Shown here: piece after piece, positions 1 through 7,569 of the stretch
Layout of the letters: each line of letters opens with the position of its first letter
Numbering within the stretch: position 1 is the first letter of the stretch
Source of the DNA: Fidelibacterota bacterium
GTDB taxonomy: Bacteria; Pseudomonadota; Alphaproteobacteria; Rhodospirillales; Rhodospirillaceae
NCBI GenBank assembly: GCA_947475365.1
Contig: CANJOI010000003.1
Location: 1 to 40,496, forward strand
Length of the DNA stretch: 40,496 nucleotides
Reading direction: 5' to 3'
Made by a program: the position numbers and the translations under genes
Notes under the pieces: model-generated
The model's database searches: none
What the model saw: the letters and a program-made list of their open reading frames with translations, nothing else
Told to the model about the DNA's origin: nothing

Positions 1-511
1 CGGGCGCCACGACAAAGCGCACCGGATTTATGCCCATGACGGTGAGCGCGTCGATCTCCTGGCTGATGCGCATGGTGCCGATGCGCGCCGCGAGCGACGA
101 GCCGGTGCGGCCGGAGATCAGAATACCGGTAAAAATGGGACCAAATTCGCGCACCACCGAAACACCCAAGCCGACCGTGACCTGGTCCTCGGCGCCGAAC
201 ACCTTCAGCGCATAAATGCCCTGGATCGCGAACATGATGCCGAGGGTGATGGACATCATGGTGAGGATGGGCAGGGCCTGGATGCCCACTTCCATGCAGC
301 GGGCGAACGTCGCGGCGATGCGCACCGGCTGGGCGCGGCCGCGGCCCATGAAGATCCAGAACAGGCTTTGCCAGAACAGAGCGGCGCCCAGGCCAATCTC
401 GGCGATGCCGGCCACGGCCTTCTGGCCCAAACGCGACAGGATCGCGGTGACCCGCGCGGATAGACCGCCCAAAGCCGAAGTGGGGCCGCCTTGGGTCGGG
501 GCTTCGGCCAT
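1..511 (-). CDS. mlaE: MlaE-family ABC transporter permease (partial, 3' end off window)
   Basis: Inner-membrane permease of the MlaE family, which with an MCE protein and an ATPase moves phospholipids between the two membranes. The first 170 codons are in the window; the reading frame runs off the left edge with no stop. Seen directly: a polar N-terminus of about 35 residues, a hydrophobic segment around a LGAALFWQSLFWIFMG stretch, and the family's most conserved block, REFGPIFTGILISGR followed by GTMRISQEIDAL. The ATG at 511 lies 11 bases after the stop of the STAS gene, so the two are almost certainly co-transcribed. STAS proteins (MlaB) are known partners of MlaE complexes, which supports the assignment. 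The ATPase and MCE genes would be expected further left, outside the window. Confidence 0.9.
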   Translation of the reverse strand, partial: MAEAPTQGGPTSALGGLSARVTAILSRLGQKAVAGIAEIGLGAALFWQSLFWIFMGRGRAQPVRIAATFARCMEVGIQALPILTMMSITLGIMFAIQGIYALKVFGAEDQVTVGLGVSVVREFGPIFTGILISGRTGSSLAARIGTMRISQEIDALTVMGINPVRFVVAP

Positions 512-522
512 GGTGGGGATTC

Positions 523-855
523 TCAGCTTTGAGCGGCGGTGGCCGCTTCAACCGATGGATGGATGGTGAAGACTTTGTCGAGGCGCGCCAGCGACAGCAC
601 GCGCATGGCCGCCGACGACACGCTGGCCAGCGCGAAGGATGCGCCCTTCTTGCGGCTGACCTGGAACGCTTCGACCAGCGACGCGACACCCGAGGAATCG
701 ATGTAGTTCACCGCGGACAGATCGACCACGACCTTGGTGTTGCCTTCGAGACTTTCCAGCAGCTTCTGGCGCACCACCGGCGAGGTCTGCAAATCGACGT
801 CGCCGTTCAGCGCCACCACCGCCGCCCCGTTCACATTGCGAATCTCGTAGCTCAT
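523..855 (-). CDS. STAS-domain protein (MlaB-like / anti-sigma antagonist-like)
   Basis: A single STAS domain fills all 110 residues. The hallmark loop IDSSGVASL (residues 52-60) keeps the Asp-Ser-Ser-Gly of phosphorylatable anti-anti-sigma factors such as SpoIIAA and RsbV. It lies 24 bases after a gene encoding PP2C phosphatase plus HATPase domains and 11 bases before an MlaE permease. Two readings are possible: an RsbV-like switch protein acting on a sigma pathway, or an MlaB-like subunit of the lipid transporter. The tight linkage to mlaE favours MlaB; the intact serine site and the upstream enzyme favour phosphorylation control. Both could be true together. No sigma factor or separate anti-sigma gene is seen nearby. 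Confidence 0.88.
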   Translation of the reverse strand: MSYEIRNVNGAAVVALNGDVDLQTSPVVRQKLLESLEGNTKVVVDLSAVNYIDSSGVASLVEAFQVSRKKGASFALASVSSAAMRVLSLARLDKVFTIHPSVEAATAAQS

Positions 856-879
856 CTAAATCTTATGCTCCGGAAAGGC

Positions 880-2703
880 CTAACTTACCTTGTTTGGCAG
901 GCGTTTGGTCAATTTAAATAAGTTCCCGACGCCCGGCGGCGGCGGCACAAACCGGGCATCGTCACACACCGATTTGATGAGATGAACGCCGAGCCCCCCG
1001 GGGCGGACTTCCGAGAGATTGCGGGGTTTAATGGTGTCCGGGTCCACGGGCTCGGCGAAATCCATGATGTCGACCGTCAGGACATCTCCCTCGCGCGTGT
1101 AGTCGATCATGATGTCGCCCTCGGCCTTATTTCCGTAGGCGTGGCGGACGATGTTCTGGCAGGCTTCGTCCACGGCCATTTTCAGGTCGAAGGTCCAGGA
1201 TTCGGAGGCATCGCAGTATTTGGACGCCTGTTCCGTGGCTGAACGGATCAGTTTCAAGCGGTCGGGGCGCGCCGGAACGCGGATGCGCATGATCTGACCG
1301 TCTTCCACCGAGAGTTTGTTGTCGATCGGCGGCTTAGCCCCCACCGGCGCGATGCCCATGTCCTCGACCACCAGCAACGTCAGGTCGTCGCGCAGCGACT
1401 GGCCGGGCAGCTTGACGGCGCCGGCAATGCTCTTGAGGCGCAGATCCGGCGCTTCCTCGGCGTGGTCGCGGATCAGGGCGCGCACGCCATCGATCCCGAG
1501 CATGCCGCCGCCGAAGGTGGTGGCCTCCGTGAGGCCGTCGGTGAACACATAAAGCATGCCGCCGGCGAGATAGATCTCGGTCACGGGAAATCCATCCGGC
1601 CCGGCGATGTCCTGGGCGATGCCCAAGGGCGGCGCATCGGCGGGGATGGAGATGAATCGCTCGGTCCGGAGGTCAAAGTGCAAAGGGGGCTCGTGGCCGG
1701 CGTTGGTGAGCCGCAACACGCCGGTGCCGGGGTGGAACAGCCCGCCCACCATGGTCACGAACATGCCGTGGAAATTGGTTTCGCACAGTTCGTTGTTGAT
1801 GGCGTTCAGGAGCTGGCCGGGGTCCTCGGCGCTTTTGGCGAGGCAGCGGAACAGGCTCGAGGTCTTGGCCATCAGGAGCGCGGCGTTCATGCCCTTGCCG
1901 GACACATCGCCGACGTTGAACCAGATGCGCCCGTCCGGCAGCGGCAGGATGTCGTAGAAATCGCCCGAGACCGACCGCGCCGGAATATTTATGCCGTGCA
2001 GCGGGAAATCGCGGCTGGTCGGCTGCGGCAACAGGTTGCGCTGGATCTCGGCGGCCAGTTCCAGTTCGTGCTGGTTGCGCTCTTGCTGGACGATCTTGTG
2101 GGTGAGGCGGAAATTGCTGATGGCGAGCGCGGCGGCGCCGGCGAGCGTTTCCAGGAGCATGAGGTCTTCGGCGTCGAACAATCCGTCGCCGCCGATGCGG
2201 TTGATGACCTCGATGGCGCCCAGGCAGTCGCTGCCGATCACCAGCGGGGCCACCAGCAGCGAGCGGGTGGTGAAGCCGGTCTTGGCGTCCACCGCCGCGC
2301 CGAAATCCTCGCGCTCGGCCACATCGCGCACCAGGGCGCCTTCGCGCATGCCGACCGCGCGGCCGACCACGCCGGTATTGGCGGAGATATTGAGCCCGGT
2401 GATGTCCACCGGCCCATAGCAGGCCGAGCACACCAGCGCCTCGCCGGAGTCGCTGAGCAGGAACAGCGACGCGGCCTCGGCGCCCATATAGGTGGTGATG
2501 CGGGCGAGGGCCGACTGGACGATGGTCTTGTAGTCCGAACTGGCCGTGAACTCGCGGGTCATCTCGGCCAGCAGGCCGAGGTGGTCCCTCACCCCGCGGC
2601 CGGTGTGACGTTCTCCATCGTGCCCGGCGTGGACATCAGGCTGTGCCGGAGGTGTCTCCGGGGGCTTTTCCGCCGCGCTGCTGTTGGCCGCTTGCTTGGG
2701 CAT
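880..2703 (-). CDS. GAF - PP2C (SpoIIE/RsbU) phosphatase - HATPase (RsbW-like) switch protein
   Basis: A 607-residue cytoplasmic signalling protein with three parts. Residues about 40-200 form a GAF sensor domain, followed by a short helical linker (QQERNQHELELAAEIQ). Residues about 225-430 form a PP2C/SpoIIE phosphatase with SGDFYDI, GDVSGKGM, NAGH, FTDGLTEA and DDLTLLV, which supply the metal-binding aspartates. Residues about 470-600 form an RsbW-type HATPase with the N-box VDEACQNIVRHAYG and a PGGLGVHLI glycine motif. Phosphatase and kinase-like activities on one chain would let it set the phosphorylation of a STAS protein, and one is encoded next. I chose the ATG at 2703 over an in-frame TTG at 2742, which adds 13 residues without a domain. 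The 5' neighbour on the same strand is a glycosyltransferase. Confidence 0.9.
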   Translation of the reverse strand: MPKQAANSSAAEKPPETPPAQPDVHAGHDGERHTGRGVRDHLGLLAEMTREFTASSDYKTIVQSALARITTYMGAEAASLFLLSDSGEALVCSACYGPVDITGLNISANTGVVGRAVGMREGALVRDVAEREDFGAAVDAKTGFTTRSLLVAPLVIGSDCLGAIEVINRIGGDGLFDAEDLMLLETLAGAAALAISNFRLTHKIVQQERNQHELELAAEIQRNLLPQPTSRDFPLHGINIPARSVSGDFYDILPLPDGRIWFNVGDVSGKGMNAALLMAKTSSLFRCLAKSAEDPGQLLNAINNELCETNFHGMFVTMVGGLFHPGTGVLRLTNAGHEPPLHFDLRTERFISIPADAPPLGIAQDIAGPDGFPVTEIYLAGGMLYVFTDGLTEATTFGGGMLGIDGVRALIRDHAEEAPDLRLKSIAGAVKLPGQSLRDDLTLLVVEDMGIAPVGAKPPIDNKLSVEDGQIMRIRVPARPDRLKLIRSATEQASKYCDASESWTFDLKMAVDEACQNIVRHAYGNKAEGDIMIDYTREGDVLTVDIMDFAEPVDPDTIKPRNLSEVRPGGLGVHLIKSVCDDARFVPPPPGVGNLFKLTKRLPNKVS

Positions 2704-2768
2704 GGCTGAACTATGCCCTGTCTCGCGCGGCGGGACAATCAAGGCGGGGCCGTGTCTTCAGGCGGTCT

Positions 2769-3788
2769 TTATGCGAGGATCGCGCGGTAAACCGCAAGAT
2801 AGCGCTCAACCACCGCGGCCTCGGAAAACGCGGCGGCGGTGCGCTGGCGGCCACCGGCCACCAGGCGCTGGGCCAGCGCCCGGTCTTTAAGAATCGCATT
2901 CACCTGCGCCGCCAGGGCGCCCGCATCGTCCACCGGGGCGAGCAATCCATCATCGCCGTCGTGCACCAGCTTGCCTGGCCCCTGACTCGCGCAGGCGACC
3001 AGCGGCACCCCGTGCGACCAGGCGTTGAGCACGACGTTGCCGAACGGCTCGCTGCGCGACGGCAGCAGGCAGACATCGGCGGCCTTGAGCAGCGCCGAGC
3101 GGTCATCGCGCCAGCCCAGGAAGCGCACCCGGCCGCCCAGGCCGAGATCCGCGGCCAACTGTTTGAGTTTCCCTTCCGCCGGTCCCTCGCCCGCGATCCA
3201 CAGCACGGCGTCCTTGATCTCCACCAGAGCGCGCAGCGCGATATCGATGCCCTTGGCGGGATGCAGGCGCGCGAGGATCAGCAACACCGGCGCGGCTTGG
3301 CCGCCCAGAAGCGCCCGGTCCACCGCCGGCTCGTCGCGCACCGGGCAGAAGTTGGGGATGTAGTGCACGGCCGCGGCCGCGCGGCCCTCGCGCACCACAT
3401 AGTCGCAGATGTCCGGCGTGTTGCAGATGAGGTGCGTACAGCGACGATAGTATTTGAGATCGTAGTAGCCGCCGAGGCGTCCGACATTCACCCAGGGACC
3501 TTTTGGAAGATCCTTGCAGGCCCTGTTCATCCAGCCCATGGCGATGTCAGGCTTCGCGGCTTTGGCGATCTTGGCGAGCTTGAAGCGTGTGACCAGATCG
3601 AGCGGCCCGCCGAACTTGAGCATGGTGACAGGGCAGCCGGCCTTCGCAAGGATGGCGGCGCGCTCTGGGTACGGGCGGATCACGCCGACCTGCTCGGTTC
3701 CGGCTTTCACCAGCGCCGGCACCAGGTCTTCGTAGAACAGTTCCGCGCCGCCGTGGCGGCCGCTGGCCATGACTTGCAATACGCGCAT
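2769..3788 (-). CDS. GT4-family glycosyltransferase
   Basis: A 339-residue GT-B fold glycosyltransferase of family 4, predicted to transfer a sugar from a nucleotide donor to an envelope glycan or lipid. The N-terminus MRVLQVMASGRHGGAE is the typical acceptor-side start, and the donor half has ARLHPAKGID, AGEGPAEG and PSRSEPFGNVVLNAWSHG. The usual E-x7-E donor motif is seen as Glu247-x7-Asn255, so the second acid is replaced. The open frame extends far upstream, but the ATG at 3788 is chosen because the family's N-terminal motif begins there and the upstream part is antisense to the acyltransferase gene. It is divergent from that acyltransferase and 65 bases before the switch protein, so it may head that operon. 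Acceptor and sugar are unknown. Confidence 0.88.
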   Translation of the reverse strand: MRVLQVMASGRHGGAELFYEDLVPALVKAGTEQVGVIRPYPERAAILAKAGCPVTMLKFGGPLDLVTRFKLAKIAKAAKPDIAMGWMNRACKDLPKGPWVNVGRLGGYYDLKYYRRCTHLICNTPDICDYVVREGRAAAAVHYIPNFCPVRDEPAVDRALLGGQAAPVLLILARLHPAKGIDIALRALVEIKDAVLWIAGEGPAEGKLKQLAADLGLGGRVRFLGWRDDRSALLKAADVCLLPSRSEPFGNVVLNAWSHGVPLVACASQGPGKLVHDGDDGLLAPVDDAGALAAQVNAILKDRALAQRLVAGGRQRTAAAFSEAAVVERYLAVYRAILA

Positions 3789-3848
3789 GTGCCACACTCC
3801 TAACCCAACATCCGCTATAAGTCCCTCCCGTTTTCCAGCTTGACCGTG

Positions 3849-4727
3849 ATGACCGGCGCCCCGCTCAAATATCCCGTCCGCCACCGCCTCGAGGCCCTGA
3901 CCGCGCGCCTGATGTTCGGGCTGCTGCGCCTGTTGCCGACGCGCGCGGTTTCGGATTTCGGCGGCTGGCTGGGGCGCACGGTGGGGCCGCGCACGCGCGC
4001 GCACCGCATCGCCGCGCGCAACATGGCCGCGGCCATGCCCGAGGCCGACGCGGCGCAGCGCGACGCCTGGCTGGTGGAAGCCTGGGACAATTTCGGCCGC
4101 ACCATGGTGGAATACGCGGTGCTGCAACGTTTCGACCGCGCGCGCGAGGACCGCGTCGATGTGGAGGGCCACGAACGCCTGGCGGCGGTCCCGGCGGATC
4201 AGCCGGTGATCCTGTTCTGCGCCCATCTTGCCAACTGGGAAGTGATCCCGCTGGCGCTCACCGGCCGGTCCAAGCCGCTGACCATCGTTTACCGCGCCGC
4301 CAACAATCCGCTGGTGGACCAGATGATCGCCGCGGCGCGGGCGCCCTACACCGCGGACATGCTAGCCAAGGGCATCGCGGGGGCGCGCCGCATCGTGCGC
4401 GCGTTGATGGATGCGGCCCATGTCATCATGGTGGTGGATCAGAAACTCAACACCGGCTTGGCCGTGCCGTTCTTCGGCCGGCCCGCCTTCACCAGCCCCG
4501 CGGTCGTGAGCCTCGCCATGCGCTACGGCTGCCCGGTGTTCCCGGTGCGCACCGAGCGCCTGGCCAACGGCCGCTTCCTGGTGTCGGTGGAGGCGCCCTT
4601 CACGTTTCCCCCCGGAGACGAGAGCGCGTTGCGCGCGGGCCTGACGCAGGTGAACGCGCGCCTGGAACAATGGATCAGGAAGAAGCCCGGCCAGTGGCTA
4701 TGGATGCACCGCCGCTGGCCCGACTAA
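3849..4727 (+). CDS. Lysophospholipid acyltransferase, LpxL/HtrB family (lipid A-type)
   Basis: A 292-residue member of the LpxL/LpxM acyltransferase family, which adds secondary acyl chains to lipid A at the inner membrane. Seen: a hydrophobic N-terminal helix (LMFGLLRLLP, residues 21-30), the catalytic H-x4-E motif as His126-LANW-Glu131, a VVDQK stretch with a downstream FFGRPAFTSPA block typical of the family, and the C-terminal PGQWLWMHRRWPD signature. An in-frame TTG at 3840 would add three residues; the ATG at 3849 is preferred on codon grounds, as no clear ribosome site separates them. It is divergent from the GT4 glycosyltransferase, and its 3' end is 4 bases from the convergent ferredoxin gene. 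The acyl chain used cannot be told. Confidence 0.9.
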   Translation: MTGAPLKYPVRHRLEALTARLMFGLLRLLPTRAVSDFGGWLGRTVGPRTRAHRIAARNMAAAMPEADAAQRDAWLVEAWDNFGRTMVEYAVLQRFDRAREDRVDVEGHERLAAVPADQPVILFCAHLANWEVIPLALTGRSKPLTIVYRAANNPLVDQMIAAARAPYTADMLAKGIAGARRIVRALMDAAHVIMVVDQKLNTGLAVPFFGRPAFTSPAVVSLAMRYGCPVFPVRTERLANGRFLVSVEAPFTFPPGDESALRAGLTQVNARLEQWIRKKPGQWLWMHRRWPD

Positions 4728-4731
4728 AGGG

Positions 4732-5049
4732 CTATTCACCCGGCGCGATGGTCAGGACGAGGCCGTCAAGCGTTTCCGAAAACTTGATCTGACACGACAG
4801 GCGCGAATTGGCGGGCTTGAAGGAACCGGTGTGCTTCACCAGCTCCTGTTCATCCTCGGAGCGCTTTCCGGTTTTGGCGGTCCAGGCGTCGTCGATCAGC
4901 ACATGGCAGGTGGCGCAGGAGCAACAGCCGCCGCAGACCGCCTCGATATCGAGGTTATGGTCGCGCAGGATTTCCATCACCGACGGGCCCGGCTTGGCGT
5001 CGATCACATGCGTGCGGCCGGTGCGATCGGTAACGTTGATGATGGCCAT
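4732..5049 (-). CDS. Adrenodoxin-type [2Fe-2S] ferredoxin
   Basis: A 105-residue soluble electron carrier. The cluster ligands are Cys39, Cys45, Cys48 and Cys86 in the C-x5-C-x2-C...C pattern of vertebrate-type ferredoxins, within AVCGGCCSCATCHV and SRLSCQI. Two additional cysteines (42 and 43) sit inside the first loop, which is unusual since most relatives have Gly/Ala-Ser there. The length matches the family. Members feed electrons to cytochrome P450s, oxygenases or iron-sulfur assembly; no such partner lies adjacent, so the role here is open. An AGGG ribosome site precedes the ATG at 5049. The gene is convergent with the acyltransferase and is followed upstream by a Nudix gene on the same strand, 63 bases away. 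Confidence 0.93.
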   Translation of the reverse strand: MAIINVTDRTGRTHVIDAKPGPSVMEILRDHNLDIEAVCGGCCSCATCHVLIDDAWTAKTGKRSEDEQELVKHTGSFKPANSRLSCQIKFSETLDGLVLTIAPGE

Positions 5050-5112
5050 GGCTACCCTTTTTCCTGACGCAGGCTGGGTATCGCAGGAGGGCTTTCGCCC
5101 GCAAGGCCTTTG

Positions 5113-5571
5113 TCAGCAACTCTTGTTTGCAATTTCGAGGATCAGGCGGCGGTGGCCCGGCGGCATGTCCCCGGGCAAGGCGTGCACCGGGAAAAACCGG
5201 GCCTCGAAAATCTCGAAATTCAGCCGGGAGGGCAGCGCCACGGGCGCGGCGCCAATGACAATCACCTCCATATGCCGGGGCGAGATCATGTTCACCCCCG
5301 CGATCCCGGCCGTGGCGGCCTCCAGGCCGGTTTCCTCCCTGAGTTCGCGCACCGCCCCCTGCTCAGGGGTTTCGCCCGCCTTGAGAAATCCGCCAGGCAG
5401 GCCCCAGGGATAACGGTCCCGGAAGACATGGCGCAGCAACAGCACCTCGCCCCCGGCATCGCGGAAGATCCCCGCGGCGCTGACGATAAAGTGCGGATTG
5501 GCGGCGTGCAGAAGACCCCGGATCATCCAGGCCGGCAGGCGCCGGCACAGGGCCGCGATCAACGCCTTCAT
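5113..5571 (-). CDS. Nudix hydrolase
   Basis: A 152-residue Nudix-fold pyrophosphohydrolase. The full Nudix box G-x5-E-x7-R-E-U-x-E-E-x-G-U is present from Gly61 to Leu83 (GGFLKAGE then RELREETGL), giving the metal-binding glutamates. The family hydrolyses nucleoside diphosphates linked to other groups; the sequence does not fix the substrate. A GAGG element lies a few bases ahead of the ATG at 5571. The N-terminal 25 residues are hydrophobic and basic (ALIAALCRRLPAWMIRGLL), more like a family helix than a signal peptide. It is on the same strand as the ferredoxin gene and divergent from a small exported protein gene. Confidence 0.9.
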   Translation of the reverse strand: MKALIAALCRRLPAWMIRGLLHAANPHFIVSAAGIFRDAGGEVLLLRHVFRDRYPWGLPGGFLKAGETPEQGAVRELREETGLEAATAGIAGVNMISPRHMEVIVIGAAPVALPSRLNFEIFEARFFPVHALPGDMPPGHRRLILEIANKSC

Positions 5572-5652
5572 ATGACCTCGCCCATGTTCACGCCCTCTCC
5601 CCGCCGGAATCGGAGTTGTATTATTCTAGGGCGCGCGAGGGGGATAGCGTTC

Positions 5653-5922
5653 ATGAGATCCATCATCACAGCCGCGGGCGCCGCGGCAATCCTGGTCACC
5701 ACACCGGCCCACGCCGTGGATATCGTCAACCGCGACCGCGTCGCGCGCGAAGCGGTGGTGAACACCAGCGACGGGCAGAGCAACATCATCACGCTTAAGG
5801 CCGGTGAACGCGCCGCCGATGTGTGCACATCCTGTGTGATCCTGGTGGGCGACACCTCGGTGGAGGTCGTCGGGCGCGCGGTCGCCGTCATCCAGGGCGG
5901 CAAGGTCACCGTCGGCCGCTGA
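5653..5922 (+). CDS. Small exported protein of unknown function
   Basis: An 89-residue protein with a clear Sec signal peptide (hydrophobic IITAAGAAAILVTT, cleavage likely after TPAHA, residue 21), leaving a mature chain of about 68 residues. The mature part contains a Cys-Thr-Ser-Cys pair (DVCTSCVIL) that could form a disulfide or bind metal, and it is rich in beta-prone residues. I do not recognise a family. A GAGGGGG ribosome site at about 5637-5643 supports the ATG at 5653 against the longer open frame. Its last 17 bases overlap the 3' end of the convergent permease gene, so no terminator separates them. Confidence 0.7.
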   Translation: MRSIITAAGAAAILVTTPAHAVDIVNRDRVAREAVVNTSDGQSNIITLKAGERAADVCTSCVILVGDTSVEVVGRAVAVIQGGKVTVGR

Positions 5923-6709
5923 GGCGGTTGCGCCCCGCCAGCGCAGCGCATCCCAGCAGGAGCGCGGTCGCCGCCACCAGCAGCGCCGCAAGCGCGTTGA
6001 TCTTGGGGCTGACTCCGAGGCGGATGCTGGAATAGATCACCATCGGCAGAGTCGTGGATTGCGGCCCGGCGACGAAGCTCGCGATCACCACGTCGTCCAG
6101 GGACAGCACGAACGCCAGCAGCCATCCCGCCGCCAGCGCCGGCGCCATCATCGGCAGCGTAATGCGAAAAAACACGGTGAACGGACGCGCGCCCAGGTCG
6201 CTGGCGGCGTCCTCGATCTCCCGGTCCATACCCGCCAGCCGTGCGCGCACGATCAGCGCCACGGTCGCCATGCTGAAACTGGCATGGGCTATGACGATGG
6301 TGGCCAGCCCTCGGCCCGGCAGGAACGGGACGGCGCTTTCCGCCGCCACGAACAGCAGCAGAAGCGACAGGCCCGTGATCACTTCCGGCACCACCAGCGG
6401 CGCTATGGTCGCGGTTGCGAACAGCCAGCGTGCGCGAAACGCACCGAAGCGCGCGAGGCAGTAGCCGGCGGCCGCGCCGACGATCACCGCCAGGGTGGCG
6501 GAGAGCACGCCTACCACCAGGCTGGTATTGGCCGCGGCCATGATCTGCCGGTCATTCAGGAGTTCGCCGTACCAGGCGGTCGAAAAGCCGGTCCACACCG
6601 TCACCAGCCGCGAGGCGTTGAAGGAATAGACGATCACCGCCGCCAACGGCACATAGAGGAACGCGAGGCCGGCCGCGAGCGCGAGGCCGAGCCAGGGAAT
6701 GCGCCTCAC
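5906..6709 (-). CDS. potI: Polyamine-type ABC transporter permease 2
   Basis: A 267-residue inner-membrane permease with six predicted membrane segments, second channel subunit of a spermidine/putrescine-type importer. The EAA loop that docks on the ATPase is seen as IEDAASDLGARPFTVFFRITLPMM (shown here in part; key residues EDAASDLGA and TLP). The start is a GTG at 6709 that overlaps the stop of the preceding permease gene (GTGA), which fixes the reading better than the longer open frame. It is last in a four-gene run with solute-binding protein, ATPase and first permease. Family context suggests polyamine uptake; related importers take up other amines, so the substrate is inferred. Confidence 0.9.
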   Translation of the reverse strand: MRRIPWLGLALAAGLAFLYVPLAAVIVYSFNASRLVTVWTGFSTAWYGELLNDRQIMAAANTSLVVGVLSATLAVIVGAAAGYCLARFGAFRARWLFATATIAPLVVPEVITGLSLLLLFVAAESAVPFLPGRGLATIVIAHASFSMATVALIVRARLAGMDREIEDAASDLGARPFTVFFRITLPMMAPALAAGWLLAFVLSLDDVVIASFVAGPQSTTLPMVIYSSIRLGVSPKINALAALLVAATALLLGCAALAGRNRLSGRR

Positions 6710-7569
6710 GGTTCCTCTCCCAAGGTGCGCTGCACCGCCAGGACCGGGATCACCAGCACCGCCATCATCACCACCGTCAAGGCGGCCGAGAGCGGCCAAT
6801 CGCGGCTGGAGAAGAACTCACTCCACAGCACCTTGCCGATCATCACCGTGTCGGGGCCACCGAGAAGATCTGGAATCACGAACTCGCCGACACAGGGGAT
6901 GAACACCAGGAGCGCGCCCGCCATCACGCCCGGCAGGGACAACGGCAGGGTCACGGAGAGAAAGGCGCGCCACGGCGTCGCGCCGAGATCGCCCGCGGCC
7001 TCGACGAGGGCCGGATCGAGCCGTTCCAGCCGCGCATAGAGCGGCAACACCATGAACGGAAGGTAAGCGTAGACCATGCCGAAACACACCGCGGCGGTGG
7101 TGTTGATCATCTGCAACGGGGTATCGATCAGGCCAACGGACTCCAGGACAGCGTTGATCACACCCCCTGGCCGCAACAGGCCGATCCAGGCGTAAATCCG
7201 GATCAAGAGGGAGGTCCAGAACGGCAAGGTCACCAGGAGCAGAAGCAGGCCGCGCCTGCGTTCGGGCGCCCGCGCGATGGCATACGCCATGGGATAACCG
7301 GCCAGCACGGCCAGGATCGTCGCCAGGCCGGCGATTTTGACGGAGCTGACATAGGCGCCGGCATAGAACGAGTCCGCGAACACATCGCGGTAGTTGGCGA
7401 GCGTCGCCCGCAGCGCGCCATGGTCGATCAGCGCCGTGTAGGGCGGCACGCCAACGGCGGTTTCAGCCAGGCTGATCTTTACGACAATCGCCAGCGGCAG
7501 GAAGAACAGCAGCGCAGCCCAGACCCAAGGAACCGCCAGCAGCGTCTTCCGGAACCGCGCGGCGCTCAT
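6706..7569 (-). CDS. potH: Polyamine-type ABC transporter permease 1
   Basis: A 287-residue permease with six predicted membrane segments, first channel subunit of the importer. Seen: an N-terminal helix with WVWAALLFFLPLAIVVKISL, an LPFWTSLLIR segment typical of PotB/PotH, and the EAA loop EAAGDLGATPWRAFLSVTLP. Its ATG at 7569 overlaps the end of the ATPase gene by 4 bases (ATGA), and its TGA overlaps the GTG start of the next permease gene, a layout that usually means coupled translation and fixed subunit ratios. Confidence 0.93.
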   Translation of the reverse strand: MSAARFRKTLLAVPWVWAALLFFLPLAIVVKISLAETAVGVPPYTALIDHGALRATLANYRDVFADSFYAGAYVSSVKIAGLATILAVLAGYPMAYAIARAPERRRGLLLLLVTLPFWTSLLIRIYAWIGLLRPGGVINAVLESVGLIDTPLQMINTTAAVCFGMVYAYLPFMVLPLYARLERLDPALVEAAGDLGATPWRAFLSVTLPLSLPGVMAGALLVFIPCVGEFVIPDLLGGPDTVMIGKVLWSEFFSSRDWPLSAALTVVMMAVLVIPVLAVQRTLGEEP

